A DNA stretch of 46,960 nucleotides from Bacteroidales bacterium UBA5433. Its GTDB lineage: Bacteria; Bacteroidota; Bacteroidia; Bacteroidales; UBA932. The DNA lies in assembly GCA_002427525.1 (NCBI GenBank), contig DIRP01000025.1, positions 1 to 46,960 of the forward strand. Direction: 5' to 3'. Position numbers and translations under genes: made by a program. The notes beneath the pieces were generated by a model, which had not been told where the DNA came from, did not search any database, and worked only from the letters and a program-made list of their open reading frames with translations. This document shows positions 41,050 to 46,960 of this stretch, one piece after another (position 1 is the stretch's first letter; every line of letters starts with the position of its first letter).

Positions 41050-41320
41050 CCGTGAAGGGTAGTAAGTAGCGATTTTCGGGCCGAGGTGTTAACAAGCTGA
41101 CTGTTTGAGCGTTGCAGCACTACGCCATTTCGTGGCACTTACTACCCTTGGCCAAAAAGGGCTGTTTCTTGTGTTTTCCGTGAAGGGTAGTAAGTAGAGG
41201 TTTTAGGGCAGAGGTGTTAACAAGCTGGCTGTTTGAGCGTTGCAGCATTACGCCATTTTGTGGCACTTACTACCCTTGGCCAAAAAGGGCTGTTTCTTGT
41301 GTTTTCCGGGAAGGGTAGTA
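41050..41320. repeat. 128-bp tandem repeat with internal hairpin, 2.1 copies
   Basis: Units begin at 41050, 41178 and (partial) 41306. In each full unit AAGGGTAGTAAGT pairs perfectly with ACTTACTACCCTT 69 bases later (41055-41067 with 41137-41149 in unit 1). A smaller hairpin follows (GGCCAAAAAGGGC). Spacing and changes between the units (for example GACTG/GGCTG) show duplication followed by drift. The partial third unit stops just before the stop codon of the next gene. No protein is encoded. Confidence 0.9.
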
Positions 41321-41332
41321 GTACTTACAACT

Positions 41333-42046
41333 TTAGTTTTTCATGAGGTTTCCGTACTTGTCGTAGAGGGCGATGACGGGTGTGTTGTCTTGGTTTACGT
41401 AAATTTTTATACGGACATTTCCTTCGGAATCTTTTATGAAGAGGCCCACATCCTTGTTGAAGTCTTTTCCTAGAAATAGCCGGTCTTCCATTAGCAAACC
41501 ATCGGCTTTCATTTCATTGTACAGTTTCAGCCGGGTATTGGAATCCGTGATGTCTTCCCATGCTTCAAACCGTTCCATCCGTTCATGAAACATGTTGTCT
41601 TTGGGGTAGTCCCACAGTTGCAGCCCGTATTTCCTCAGCTTGTTTTGGGTGTCTTCCATGTACTGAAGCTGCATAATCTGGTCATCTCCAAATTGATCTA
41701 CAGAAAGCACCAAACCGGCTTCTTGTTCATGACCGTCGTAAACCAGACCTCCGCATTCATCGCCAAAGGTGTTGAAGAAGATGATACCGGCAGGCCTTTC
41801 CCGTGGTGGAAATTCCTGTCCGCCAAGGATGCCGGGATGTTGCCGGCTTTCATTGCTAATAACCATGCGTAACGCCTGGCCTGTTTCATCCACAATGTTT
41901 ATTCGCTTAACGGTCAGTTCATCCAAAGTCTCTGTCCTGCCTTTCAATAAAAAAGCCGCCAGCACCACAGCCACAAGGACCAGCTGGCTTAGTATTACGT
42001 ACAACGTAAGAAACCGGATTCTGCGTTGGAGTTTAGAAGTATTCAT
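41333..42046 (-). CDS. Membrane-anchored protein of unknown function
   Basis: 237 residues. One membrane segment at about 13-35 (LYVILSQLVLVAVVLAAFLL) after a basic start (MNTSKLQRRIRF) gives an N-in anchor with the rest outside the cytoplasm. The outer part starts with a segment like INIVDETGQALRMVISN and includes RPAGIIFFNTFGDECGGLVYDG, a pattern I have seen in uncharacterised proteins from several phyla, and ends with VRIKIYVNQDNTPVIALYDKYG. No catalytic motif is evident. It lies between the 128-bp repeat array and the DUF2075-type gene, facing left. Confidence 0.6.
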   Translation of the reverse strand: MNTSKLQRRIRFLTLYVILSQLVLVAVVLAAFLLKGRTETLDELTVKRINIVDETGQALRMVISNESRQHPGILGGQEFPPRERPAGIIFFNTFGDECGGLVYDGHEQEAGLVLSVDQFGDDQIMQLQYMEDTQNKLRKYGLQLWDYPKDNMFHERMERFEAWEDITDSNTRLKLYNEMKADGLLMEDRLFLGKDFNKDVGLFIKDSEGNVRIKIYVNQDNTPVIALYDKYGNLMKN

Positions 42047-42092
42047 AGTTATGAAGTTTTTACTTTATTCAAACCCGGGTGTTTCGATTTGT

Positions 42093-44501
42093 TCAAGCAG
42101 ATATTATTCCAATAAATTCACCAATTACAGAATAATTATCGTCTTCTTCAATAACAATCGGACTGTAGGCGGGATTAAGAGGTTTGAGTAAGATACGGGC
42201 ATGTTGCCATTGACCTGTTTCTTCATCAAATATTTTTTCACTTGTATACGTTTTTATAGTATAGCTACCATTATTGTCGGGATCGTATAATCCTTGATGT
42301 TCAACCAGTACAATTTTATTGCTACGTGAGCCTACCACATTAGATCTGAAGACACAAAAACTACCATCCGGAATTCTTGGTTCCATTGATTTACCTTTTG
42401 CTTGTACTACAAACATATTACGGTTTAATCGACCATAGCCTTGTACTTTAATCCAGCCTAATTCTTCTACATATTGCCCGTCACCAAATATACCACAAGC
42501 CGCTTTAAGTGAATAAAAAGGAAGAAAATCGATGTATTTTACCGCATCATTAACTGTAGCTTCAATTCTTGGGAGAAGTTGTTGATTATCAGAGATTGGC
42601 AGATCTTGTGTCTTTGGAAACTCTGATAGAGTAATGGGGCTTGCAGGAGCTATTTGATTTGCAAAATGTTCTCTTAATGCCGGGTCACAAAAATATACGT
42701 AACACCCTTTCATTCCCCTTGTTAGAAGCGTTCTGTATGTGTTTTTTATAATCCTGTCAGCAGTTTCTGTTGCTTTTTCAGGGTCTTGTCTAAACATGGT
42801 TTGTATGCCAAAAATAGAACGGTCATTAGAAGATCGTTCTTTAACATCTGTAACAACCATATTATCTCTGTATTTTATATCAGGACCTACGATTACCCCT
42901 ACGTAATCAAGTTCCAAACCTTGACAAGTATGAATACAACCAATTTCTTTGATAGAATCGGGTGCAATAATCCATGTGCTTCCGTCTCTGGTTAAGTTCC
43001 ATCGCATTTTAAAATCGAACTCCGGAAAAACAATATCATAAGCATCCGGATTCTTTTTACTTACCCAGTCCCAACAATAACCGGCTACTAATCTGGACTT
43101 GTTGTTTAACTCATTTTTTTCTTCTATAATCCGTTGCAATTCTGCAGGATTACTAACGATTTTAAAAGCAAAATCTTCTTTTGATAATTTGATGTTTGCC
43201 GTATTTTTAATCTGAAGGGTATTGTCCAGCCAGGCCAGGTAACCATCTGAACCATTACATCTGAATTGAGATTTTAATTTCAGGTTTTGAACCAACGCGC
43301 CTTCTTTTCTTGCAATTTGCTCAATTTTAGATGATTCTCCTATGTCTTTAATATGTATCTGTTGGTTGTTATCTATAAAGAAAATAGTAAATTTTGCAGC
43401 TCTGATTAGTTCTAGGATTTGATTTTCCCCTCTGTTTTGATATAGACCACTTTTCAGATTCAATCGGTGTGCTTCATCAACAATGAGTGTGTCAAATGTG
43501 TTTGCTTCAGTATCACAATATTCGCCACTTCCACCAAATAAATTATCAATCATTCTCCTCCTGAATGTGCCGGATAGTTTTGCTTTGTACACAGCTCGAG
43601 GCGCAGCATTTTTTGAAACATACCGTGTTACCTGACCTCTTTTTGTGAGTTCTGCCAACAGGTTTATAGCCACTACACTTTTGCCGGTTCCCGGTCCTCC
43701 TTCCACGATAAGTACCATTTTTTTATCCGCACGTGCTTTAGCTGCGAGAGATAGAGCTGTTTCATAGACCTCTTTTTGTTGATCAATCATTACAAATTCC
43801 TGATTACCCGAAATCATTGACACTATGCTGTCGGCCAGTTGTTTTGAAGGTCTCAGCCGGCCATTTTCGATCCTGTAAAGTATATCTTTTTGATCACCGT
43901 ACTTAACATGTTTTTTAATGAATTCTCTTAGCTTGAATGCATCCGGCTTTAGAAAAACCGGTGCTTTTTTCAAATGGTAACTGTAAAAAGGATTGGTAAT
44001 GACGTTGTCGGGATTGTAATTATGAAGATACGCACAAGGTACGAGGTTAATCTTATCATCCTGGACAGTTTGGTTGTAATTTTCTATAAGAGCGGCATAC
44101 GACCAGGCCTGATAGGAAGGATGTACTGTTTCTGCTTCTCCATGCTGGAAACGTGTTCTCACCATTGCATCTTTATCTGTCAGTTGTGCAGTTGACCACT
44201 GTTTTAATTCAATAATAATAACTTGTTCCCGGTGATTTTGATCTAAACCTGTAATTATAAAATCAATTCGTTGCGAGGTCAGAGGGATTTGGAATTCAAT
44301 TGAAATTCCGGCATCAGCAGCAATTTCATTGTCTGTAAGCACATTGTTCATGTATAGCATAGAGTTGGTCCATGATAATACTTCGTTAGGAGAAGTGTAC
44401 CTTCCAAGGTGCTCGTAAAAGGCTGCTTTAATTTTCGTGTCTATCTGATTGTTGATTACGTCAGTCAGGAAACCTTCTTTTGTGGATTGGTAAACAATCA
44501 T
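42093..44501 (-). CDS. PD-(D/E)XK-like nuclease + DUF2075 (Schlafen group 3) helicase + S24 LexA/UmuD-like peptidase
   Basis: 802 residues, three parts. (1) About 1-200: a nuclease-like domain with Asp80 (RIDFIITG) and Glu98-x-Lys100 (IIIELKQW). (2) About 235-615: the DUF2075/Schlafen-g3 helicase, with Walker A GGPGTGKS at 268-275, Walker B VDEAH at 341-345, QFRCNGSDGYLAWLD near 412, THTCQGLE-like HTCQGLELDYVGVIVG at 524-539 and LLTRGMKGCYVYFCD near 592. (3) About 655-802: a LexA/UmuD-type S24 domain with Ser705 (GKSMEPRIPDGS) and Lys750 (YTIKTYTSEK), and Cys669-Gly670 placed 35 residues before Ser705. The start overlaps the MazG-like stop by 4 bases. The base makeup looks more A/T-rich than that of nearby housekeeping genes, suggesting transfer. 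A role in defence or damage response is inferred. Confidence 0.85.
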   Translation of the reverse strand: MIVYQSTKEGFLTDVINNQIDTKIKAAFYEHLGRYTSPNEVLSWTNSMLYMNNVLTDNEIAADAGISIEFQIPLTSQRIDFIITGLDQNHREQVIIIELKQWSTAQLTDKDAMVRTRFQHGEAETVHPSYQAWSYAALIENYNQTVQDDKINLVPCAYLHNYNPDNVITNPFYSYHLKKAPVFLKPDAFKLREFIKKHVKYGDQKDILYRIENGRLRPSKQLADSIVSMISGNQEFVMIDQQKEVYETALSLAAKARADKKMVLIVEGGPGTGKSVVAINLLAELTKRGQVTRYVSKNAAPRAVYKAKLSGTFRRRMIDNLFGGSGEYCDTEANTFDTLIVDEAHRLNLKSGLYQNRGENQILELIRAAKFTIFFIDNNQQIHIKDIGESSKIEQIARKEGALVQNLKLKSQFRCNGSDGYLAWLDNTLQIKNTANIKLSKEDFAFKIVSNPAELQRIIEEKNELNNKSRLVAGYCWDWVSKKNPDAYDIVFPEFDFKMRWNLTRDGSTWIIAPDSIKEIGCIHTCQGLELDYVGVIVGPDIKYRDNMVVTDVKERSSNDRSIFGIQTMFRQDPEKATETADRIIKNTYRTLLTRGMKGCYVYFCDPALREHFANQIAPASPITLSEFPKTQDLPISDNQQLLPRIEATVNDAVKYIDFLPFYSLKAACGIFGDGQYVEELGWIKVQGYGRLNRNMFVVQAKGKSMEPRIPDGSFCVFRSNVVGSRSNKIVLVEHQGLYDPDNNGSYTIKTYTSEKIFDEETGQWQHARILLKPLNPAYSPIVIEEDDNYSVIGEFIGIISA

Positions 44502-44848
44502 AGATCTGTATATTTTTTCGCCGAACCCCTTGATTTTTCAAGAGGGTATTTGACGTTATTTATCTTAATTTTTTCTTCAACAATTTGAAAAATATCTAAG
44601 TCAAATTTTTCTGCCAGCAGAAAAGAGTAGGTTAACACATCTGCTAATTCTTCTTTGATGCGCTCAATATCAACAGTATCTATTTCAGCATCTTTTTTCC
44701 ATAGAAACAATTCATTTAATTCTGATGCTTCAAGCATAAGTGCTAAAGAGAGATTTCTTGCATCGTGGAATTGCGCCCAGTCTCTGTCGTTTCTAAAATC
44801 AATTAATTTTTTGATGACGTTTTTGTATTTGTCTTCAGAGTTAACCAT
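44498..44848 (-). CDS. MazG-like nucleotide pyrophosphohydrolase
   Basis: 116 residues from ATG 44848 (MVNSEDKYKNVIKKLIDFRN). An ATG at 44872 also exists, but a start there would leave almost no leader after the likely promoter. The all-alpha MazG/dCTPase motif is complete: E40-x-x-E43 in LMLEASELNELFLW and E67-x-x-D70 in KEELADVLTYSFLLAE, which bind magnesium. Such enzymes hydrolyse (d)NTPs to monophosphates. It is the first gene of a two-gene unit; the ATGA overlap with the nuclease-helicase-S24 gene implies coupled translation and a joint job, for example shrinking the nucleotide pool while the partner acts on DNA or RNA. Confidence 0.85.
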   Translation of the reverse strand: MVNSEDKYKNVIKKLIDFRNDRDWAQFHDARNLSLALMLEASELNELFLWKKDAEIDTVDIERIKEELADVLTYSFLLAEKFDLDIFQIVEEKIKINNVKYPLEKSRGSAKKYTDL

Positions 44849-44879
44849 ACAATCTAACTGTTTAGTAATCATTAAAAAG

Positions 44880-44887
44880 TAAAGATA
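44880..44887 (-). promoter_or_regulatory. -7 box of the MazG/helicase operon
   Basis: Minus strand TATCTTTA, one mismatch from TAnnTTTG, 31 bases before the preferred start at 44848. The surrounding 44873-44950 is very A/T-rich. No LexA-like palindrome was recognised here. Confidence 0.4.
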
Positions 44888-44954
44888 ATGACAATATTTA
44901 AAAGAAAAAAAGCATTGTTTTAGTCATTAAAAATTGAGAAATTACAACTTAAAG

Positions 44955-45018
44955 AAGGGAGCTGACATCAAAAGGATAAGGGGAACCTCGCACCCGAGGA
45001 GGGAGGGACCCGGTTGCG
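44955..45018 (+). repeat. Long-hairpin element, partial copy
   Basis: Matches the left half of the element at 4634-4698 (GGGAGCTG, AAAAGG, GGGGAACCTCGCACCCGAGG, AGGGAGGG and CCCGGTTGCG) with a few changes. The right arm of the long hairpin is missing, so this is a truncated copy. It sits between the MazG/helicase operon and the lipoprotein gene. Confidence 0.85.
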
Positions 45019-45050
45019 TAGGTAATACATTTTGTTTCCCGAATTTAAAG

Positions 45051-45081
45051 TTGCCTCTAATAAGAATTATATATAACTTTA
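45051..45081 (+). promoter_or_regulatory. Promoter of the small lipoprotein gene
   Basis: TTG at 45051-45053, 20 bases, TAACTTTA at 45074-45081, one mismatch from consensus; start codon at 45136. Confidence 0.6.
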
Positions 45082-45135
45082 TGCAGTTTAAATAAGAAAC
45101 AACTGCGTAAAATTATTTTTTTAACCTAAAATGAA

Positions 45136-45477
45136 ATGAAACAAATCCTATTAGTTTGTGCGGTAGCACTCCTTGCTTCTTGCGGTAAATATGGTTCCGG
45201 TACTTTTTCGATTAAAAACGAATACGATGAAGATTTGAGTATTGTAACTGTTGTTCAATATGACGAGGCTGGCAGTAACCTTGGGAAAAAAACTATCAAC
45301 GGTGTACCTGCTAATTCAACGTCTGGTAGAACTGAATTTGTATACGGTACCGATAAGATAAAAGTAACGGCTCACGTGACAGGTAAGCTCTGGATCATAG
45401 AAAGTAGTTTAATAAAATTAAAACCGATTGGCAATACCGTTCTTGTTGTTGCTAATGGTACAATAAAAGTTAAATAA
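45136..45477 (+). CDS. Small lipoprotein of unknown function
   Basis: 113 residues. MKQILLVCAVALLASCGKYG is a lipoprotein signal with the lipobox LASC (Cys at 16). The mature part is rich in beta-branched residues (FSIKNEYDEDLSIVTVVQY, then KIKVTAHVTGKLWIIES and VLVVANGTIKV), suggesting a small beta-sandwich in the envelope. No family was recognised. It has its own promoter and a strong terminator, so it is a single-gene unit. Base composition is A/T-rich like the module to its left. Confidence 0.75.
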   Translation: MKQILLVCAVALLASCGKYGSGTFSIKNEYDEDLSIVTVVQYDEAGSNLGKKTINGVPANSTSGRTEFVYGTDKIKVTAHVTGKLWIIESSLIKLKPIGNTVLVVANGTIKVK

Positions 45478-45507
45478 CAAGGTAAGAGGATTTTCACTTC
45501 GTAGTAC

Positions 45508-45537
45508 AAAGGCTGCCGAAATTTGGCGGCCTTTTTT
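45508..45537 (+). terminator. Intrinsic terminator after the small lipoprotein
   Basis: AAAGGCTGCC, loop GAAATTT, GGCGGCCTTT followed by further Ts. The stem is continuous with one G-T pair. Confidence 0.85.
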
Positions 45538-45577
45538 ATGAGCTTCAAGTGCCCGCAATAATTCTTATCTTCGTACC

Positions 45578-45678
45578 ATGAAAAAGACCTTATATTTAGT
45601 ATCCGGACCTTATATGTAGTATCCGCACTTGCCGTGCTTCTTATGGCAAATGTTGCAACAACAGGCTGGAAATACTGA
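45578..45678 (+). pseudogene. Broken signal-peptide remnant with a 20-bp tandem duplication
   Basis: An ATG at 45578 follows a TATCTTCG promoter-like box. A 20-base block (45586-45605) is repeated at 45606-45625 with one change and puts a TAG in frame. Without the second block the frame would read MKKTLYLVSALAVLLMANVA and end at TGA 45676-45678: a signal-peptide-like start with nothing after it. The part CTTGCCGTGCTT...GGCAA is shared with the signal peptide of the S9 peptidase gene at 46140. It looks like the decayed start of a related secreted protein. Confidence 0.55.
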
Positions 45679-45753
45679 GTAATAATATCAGCTGAACATT
45701 TAGTTGTTAACTTGTTGAAAATTAATTGTTAGCTTTGAACAAAGCAAATACTT

Positions 45754-45882
45754 ATGGAATCAGGTGAAATAATGTTTGGACCGGAATTGTTTTTCTTCTA
45801 TGTGCTTTTTCATGCGCTTGGTATTGGAGTGCTAACCTTAATCATTTGGGGAGTATTGGAAGTGTTGGACCTCTTTAATTAA
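45754..45882 (+). CDS. Possible 42-residue single-span membrane protein
   Basis: ATG 45754 to TAA 45880-45882. The short hydrophilic start (MESGEIMFGPE) is followed by one strongly hydrophobic span (LFFFYVLFHALGIGVLTLII) and an acidic tail (WGVLEVLDLFN). A TAGCTTTG box at 45730-45737 lies 16 bases upstream and fits the -7 consensus. No family is recognised. The rest of 45883-46080 shows no gene. Confidence 0.4.
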   Translation: MESGEIMFGPELFFFYVLFHALGIGVLTLIIWGVLEVLDLFN

Positions 45883-46139
45883 AAGGGACAAAGCGGACCA
45901 AGAAACGTACACAAAGTATAAAGCAAAAAGATAATTGAGGCTATTTTAAACGCTAGCTGCAAGTTTTCGTACATTGCTAATGTTCTCATATAAATTTATT
46001 TAAGTAATTCTTTAAAGATACAATATTTTTGGTAAGGCTCCCCGGAAAGGCTGTTATGGATTCTTCAGCCATCCGGCACTTTTTCCTTATCTTCGCACCT
46101 GTTTACCATTTACGAACCATTTAACCATTCAACTGTATT

Positions 46140-46960
46140 ATGATACATTCAAGACGTTTATTTCTAGTACTTGCCGTGCTTTTTTTGGCAAGTGTGCCGG
46201 CAACGTATGCACAAGGCTATGAAACGCCCCCAAAAGAGGTGGCAGACCTGATTCTGGCGCCGGCAACGCCTTCGTTCTCGATCAGTCCTGCAAAAGACAG
46301 GTTTCTGATTGTACACCGGGACAACATCCCTACTATAAAAGACCTGGCTCAGGAGGAGCTGCGGCTGGCCGGGACGCGTGTGCTGGCTGCTACCAACGGT
46401 CCCAAAGCAACGAACAAGATTGTGGGATTGGAAATGCAGGCCTTGCCGGGTGCAAAAGGAGGAGCGGGTGCAAAAGGAGTAGCGGATGCAAAAGGAGTGC
46501 CTGGTGCAAAAGGAGTAGCGGATGCAAAAGGAGGAGCGGGTGCAAAAGGAGTGACGGAGGGTCGTATTACGGGATTTCCTGACGAGGTGTGTATTCATAC
46601 GTATTCCTGGTCGCCCGACGGACAAAAGATTGCAGTTGCTGTAGAAGAGGAAGACGGGATTCGTCTTTGGATTGTCTCGGCAGACGATCTTACGGCAAAG
46701 CGTTTGGGTGACGGAAAATTGAATATGTTCTTTGGTATGGGGGCGTACAAATGGGCGCCCGACGGGCAGTCGCTTTTGGTAACGTTTGTACCGGAAGACC
46801 GGGGGCCCGAGCCGGTGGACAGCGTGCACGATGTGGTTCCCGTTATTCAGGAAAGTGACGGCCGGAAAAACCCCGTGCGTACGTACCAGGACTTGTTGAC
46901 CGATGAGTTTACAGAACGCCAGTTCGACTACTATGCTACCTCGGCCTTGGGCTTTATAGA
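46140..46960 (+). CDS. S9-type peptidase (prolyl oligopeptidase family), N-terminal part
   Basis: The frame is open from ATG 46140 to the window end (273 codons); the catalytic C-terminal domain lies beyond. A signal peptide is clear (MIHSRRLFLVLAVLFLASVP, cut after YAQ). The mature start (PPKEVADLILAPATPSFSISPAKDRFLIVHR) and the beta-propeller strands YSWSPDGQKIAVAVEE, LWIVSADD and YKWAPDGQSLLVTFVPED are typical of secreted S9 peptidases of Bacteroidetes. Residues 104-139 are six hexapeptides of the form (G/D)AKG(G/V)(A/P/T) from an 18-bp tandem repeat, not a normal part of the fold. It probably works in the periplasm on peptides. Confidence 0.8.
   Translation, partial: MIHSRRLFLVLAVLFLASVPATYAQGYETPPKEVADLILAPATPSFSISPAKDRFLIVHRDNIPTIKDLAQEELRLAGTRVLAATNGPKATNKIVGLEMQALPGAKGGAGAKGVADAKGVPGAKGVADAKGGAGAKGVTEGRITGFPDEVCIHTYSWSPDGQKIAVAVEEEDGIRLWIVSADDLTAKRLGDGKLNMFFGMGAYKWAPDGQSLLVTFVPEDRGPEPVDSVHDVVPVIQESDGRKNPVRTYQDLLTDEFTERQFDYYATSALGFI
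46449..46556 (+). repeat. 18-bp tandem repeat inside the S9 peptidase gene, six copies
   Basis: Units of the type GGTGCAAAAGGAGGAGCG start at 46449, 46467, 46485, 46503, 46521 and 46539. First base alternates G/A (Gly/Asp) and the last codons vary. Frame is kept in every unit. Confidence 0.95.

Noticed and set aside
41050..41320. 128-bp units considered as insertion-sequence ends
   Set aside because: No transposase frame lies between them and the units are directly joined.
46164..46829. Long minus-strand frame with repeated CTRSSFCIRYSFC-type residues
   Set aside because: It is the antisense of the S9 peptidase and its 18-bp array; the plus-strand frame has a signal peptide and propeller motifs.

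Overview
The window is a stretch of a Bacteroidota chromosome, most likely order Bacteroidales. The evidence is the promoters, many of which match the Bacteroidetes housekeeping pattern (TTG or TTTG, 19-20 bases, then TAnnTTTG or TAnnTTTA), the general lack of strong Shine-Dalgarno sequences, and the gene types: an OMP beta-barrel/TonB-dependent protein tail, a GH92-type protein, a PASTA-rluD pair next to rpmH, a long single-chain PurL and a hemerythrin-LuxR protein. Genus cannot be assigned from the sequence alone.

Layout. 1-2.6 kb is decaying: a frameshifted outer-membrane barrel gene, a duplicated copy of its 3' end, a lipoprotein, and a Fic gene cut by one in-frame amber codon. 2.6-5.1 kb holds a DUF2007 gene, tRNA-Val directly ahead of a Gfo/Idh/MocA oxidoreductase, a dense patch of noncoding repeats (CTG-type triplets, a palindromic element, a 12-bp array, a long hairpin element, a 35-bp array) and a second DUF2007 gene. 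5.2-13.6 kb reads rightward: DUF362 ferredoxin-like protein, a degenerate GH92 protein, a NadR-type P-loop protein, a class II aldolase and purL. 13.5-20.1 kb reads leftward as one operon: AAA ATPase, zinc-less Sir2, FAD/Fe-S oxidoreductase, metallophosphoesterase/beta-propeller lipoprotein. 20.2-25.6 kb has rplU-rpmA, a Rid-family protein on the other strand, then Na/Pi cotransporter-serS-ruvC. 25.6-33.2 kb is a leftward housekeeping run: queD, polA, a glycosyltransferase, an ECF-like sigma factor, rsmG, rpmH, a PASTA protein and rluD. 33.4-40.1 kb has an aminotransferase, then leftward DUF308, glycerate kinase, FecCD-type permease and ATPase, a hemerythrin-LuxR regulator and a ZIP transporter. 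40.1-46.96 kb is accessory: a second copy of the palindromic element that doubles as the terminator of tRNA-Leu, a DUF4234 protein, a 128-bp repeat, an unknown membrane-anchored protein, a two-gene helicase/nucleotide-hydrolase module, a small lipoprotein, remnants, and the start of an S9-type peptidase.

Most interesting locus. At 42093-44848 a MazG-like nucleotide pyrophosphohydrolase overlaps by 4 bases a three-domain protein: PD-(D/E)XK-like nuclease, Schlafen-group-3/DUF2075 helicase, and a C-terminal LexA/UmuD-type S24 peptidase. The S24 part keeps a Ser705/Lys750 dyad and a Cys669-Gly670 pair 35 residues ahead of the serine, the same spacing as the UmuD self-cleavage site. This suggests a helicase-nuclease released or switched by self-cleavage, plausibly in phage defence or a DNA-damage response. 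The module looks more A/T-rich than its neighbours and is bordered by repeats.

A second theme is tandem duplication. Noncoding arrays have periods of 12, 23, 35 and 128 bases and often touch the stop codons of genes, while arrays inside genes have periods that keep frame (15, 18 and 21 bases), adding heptads to an ABC ATPase and hexapeptides to an S9 peptidase.
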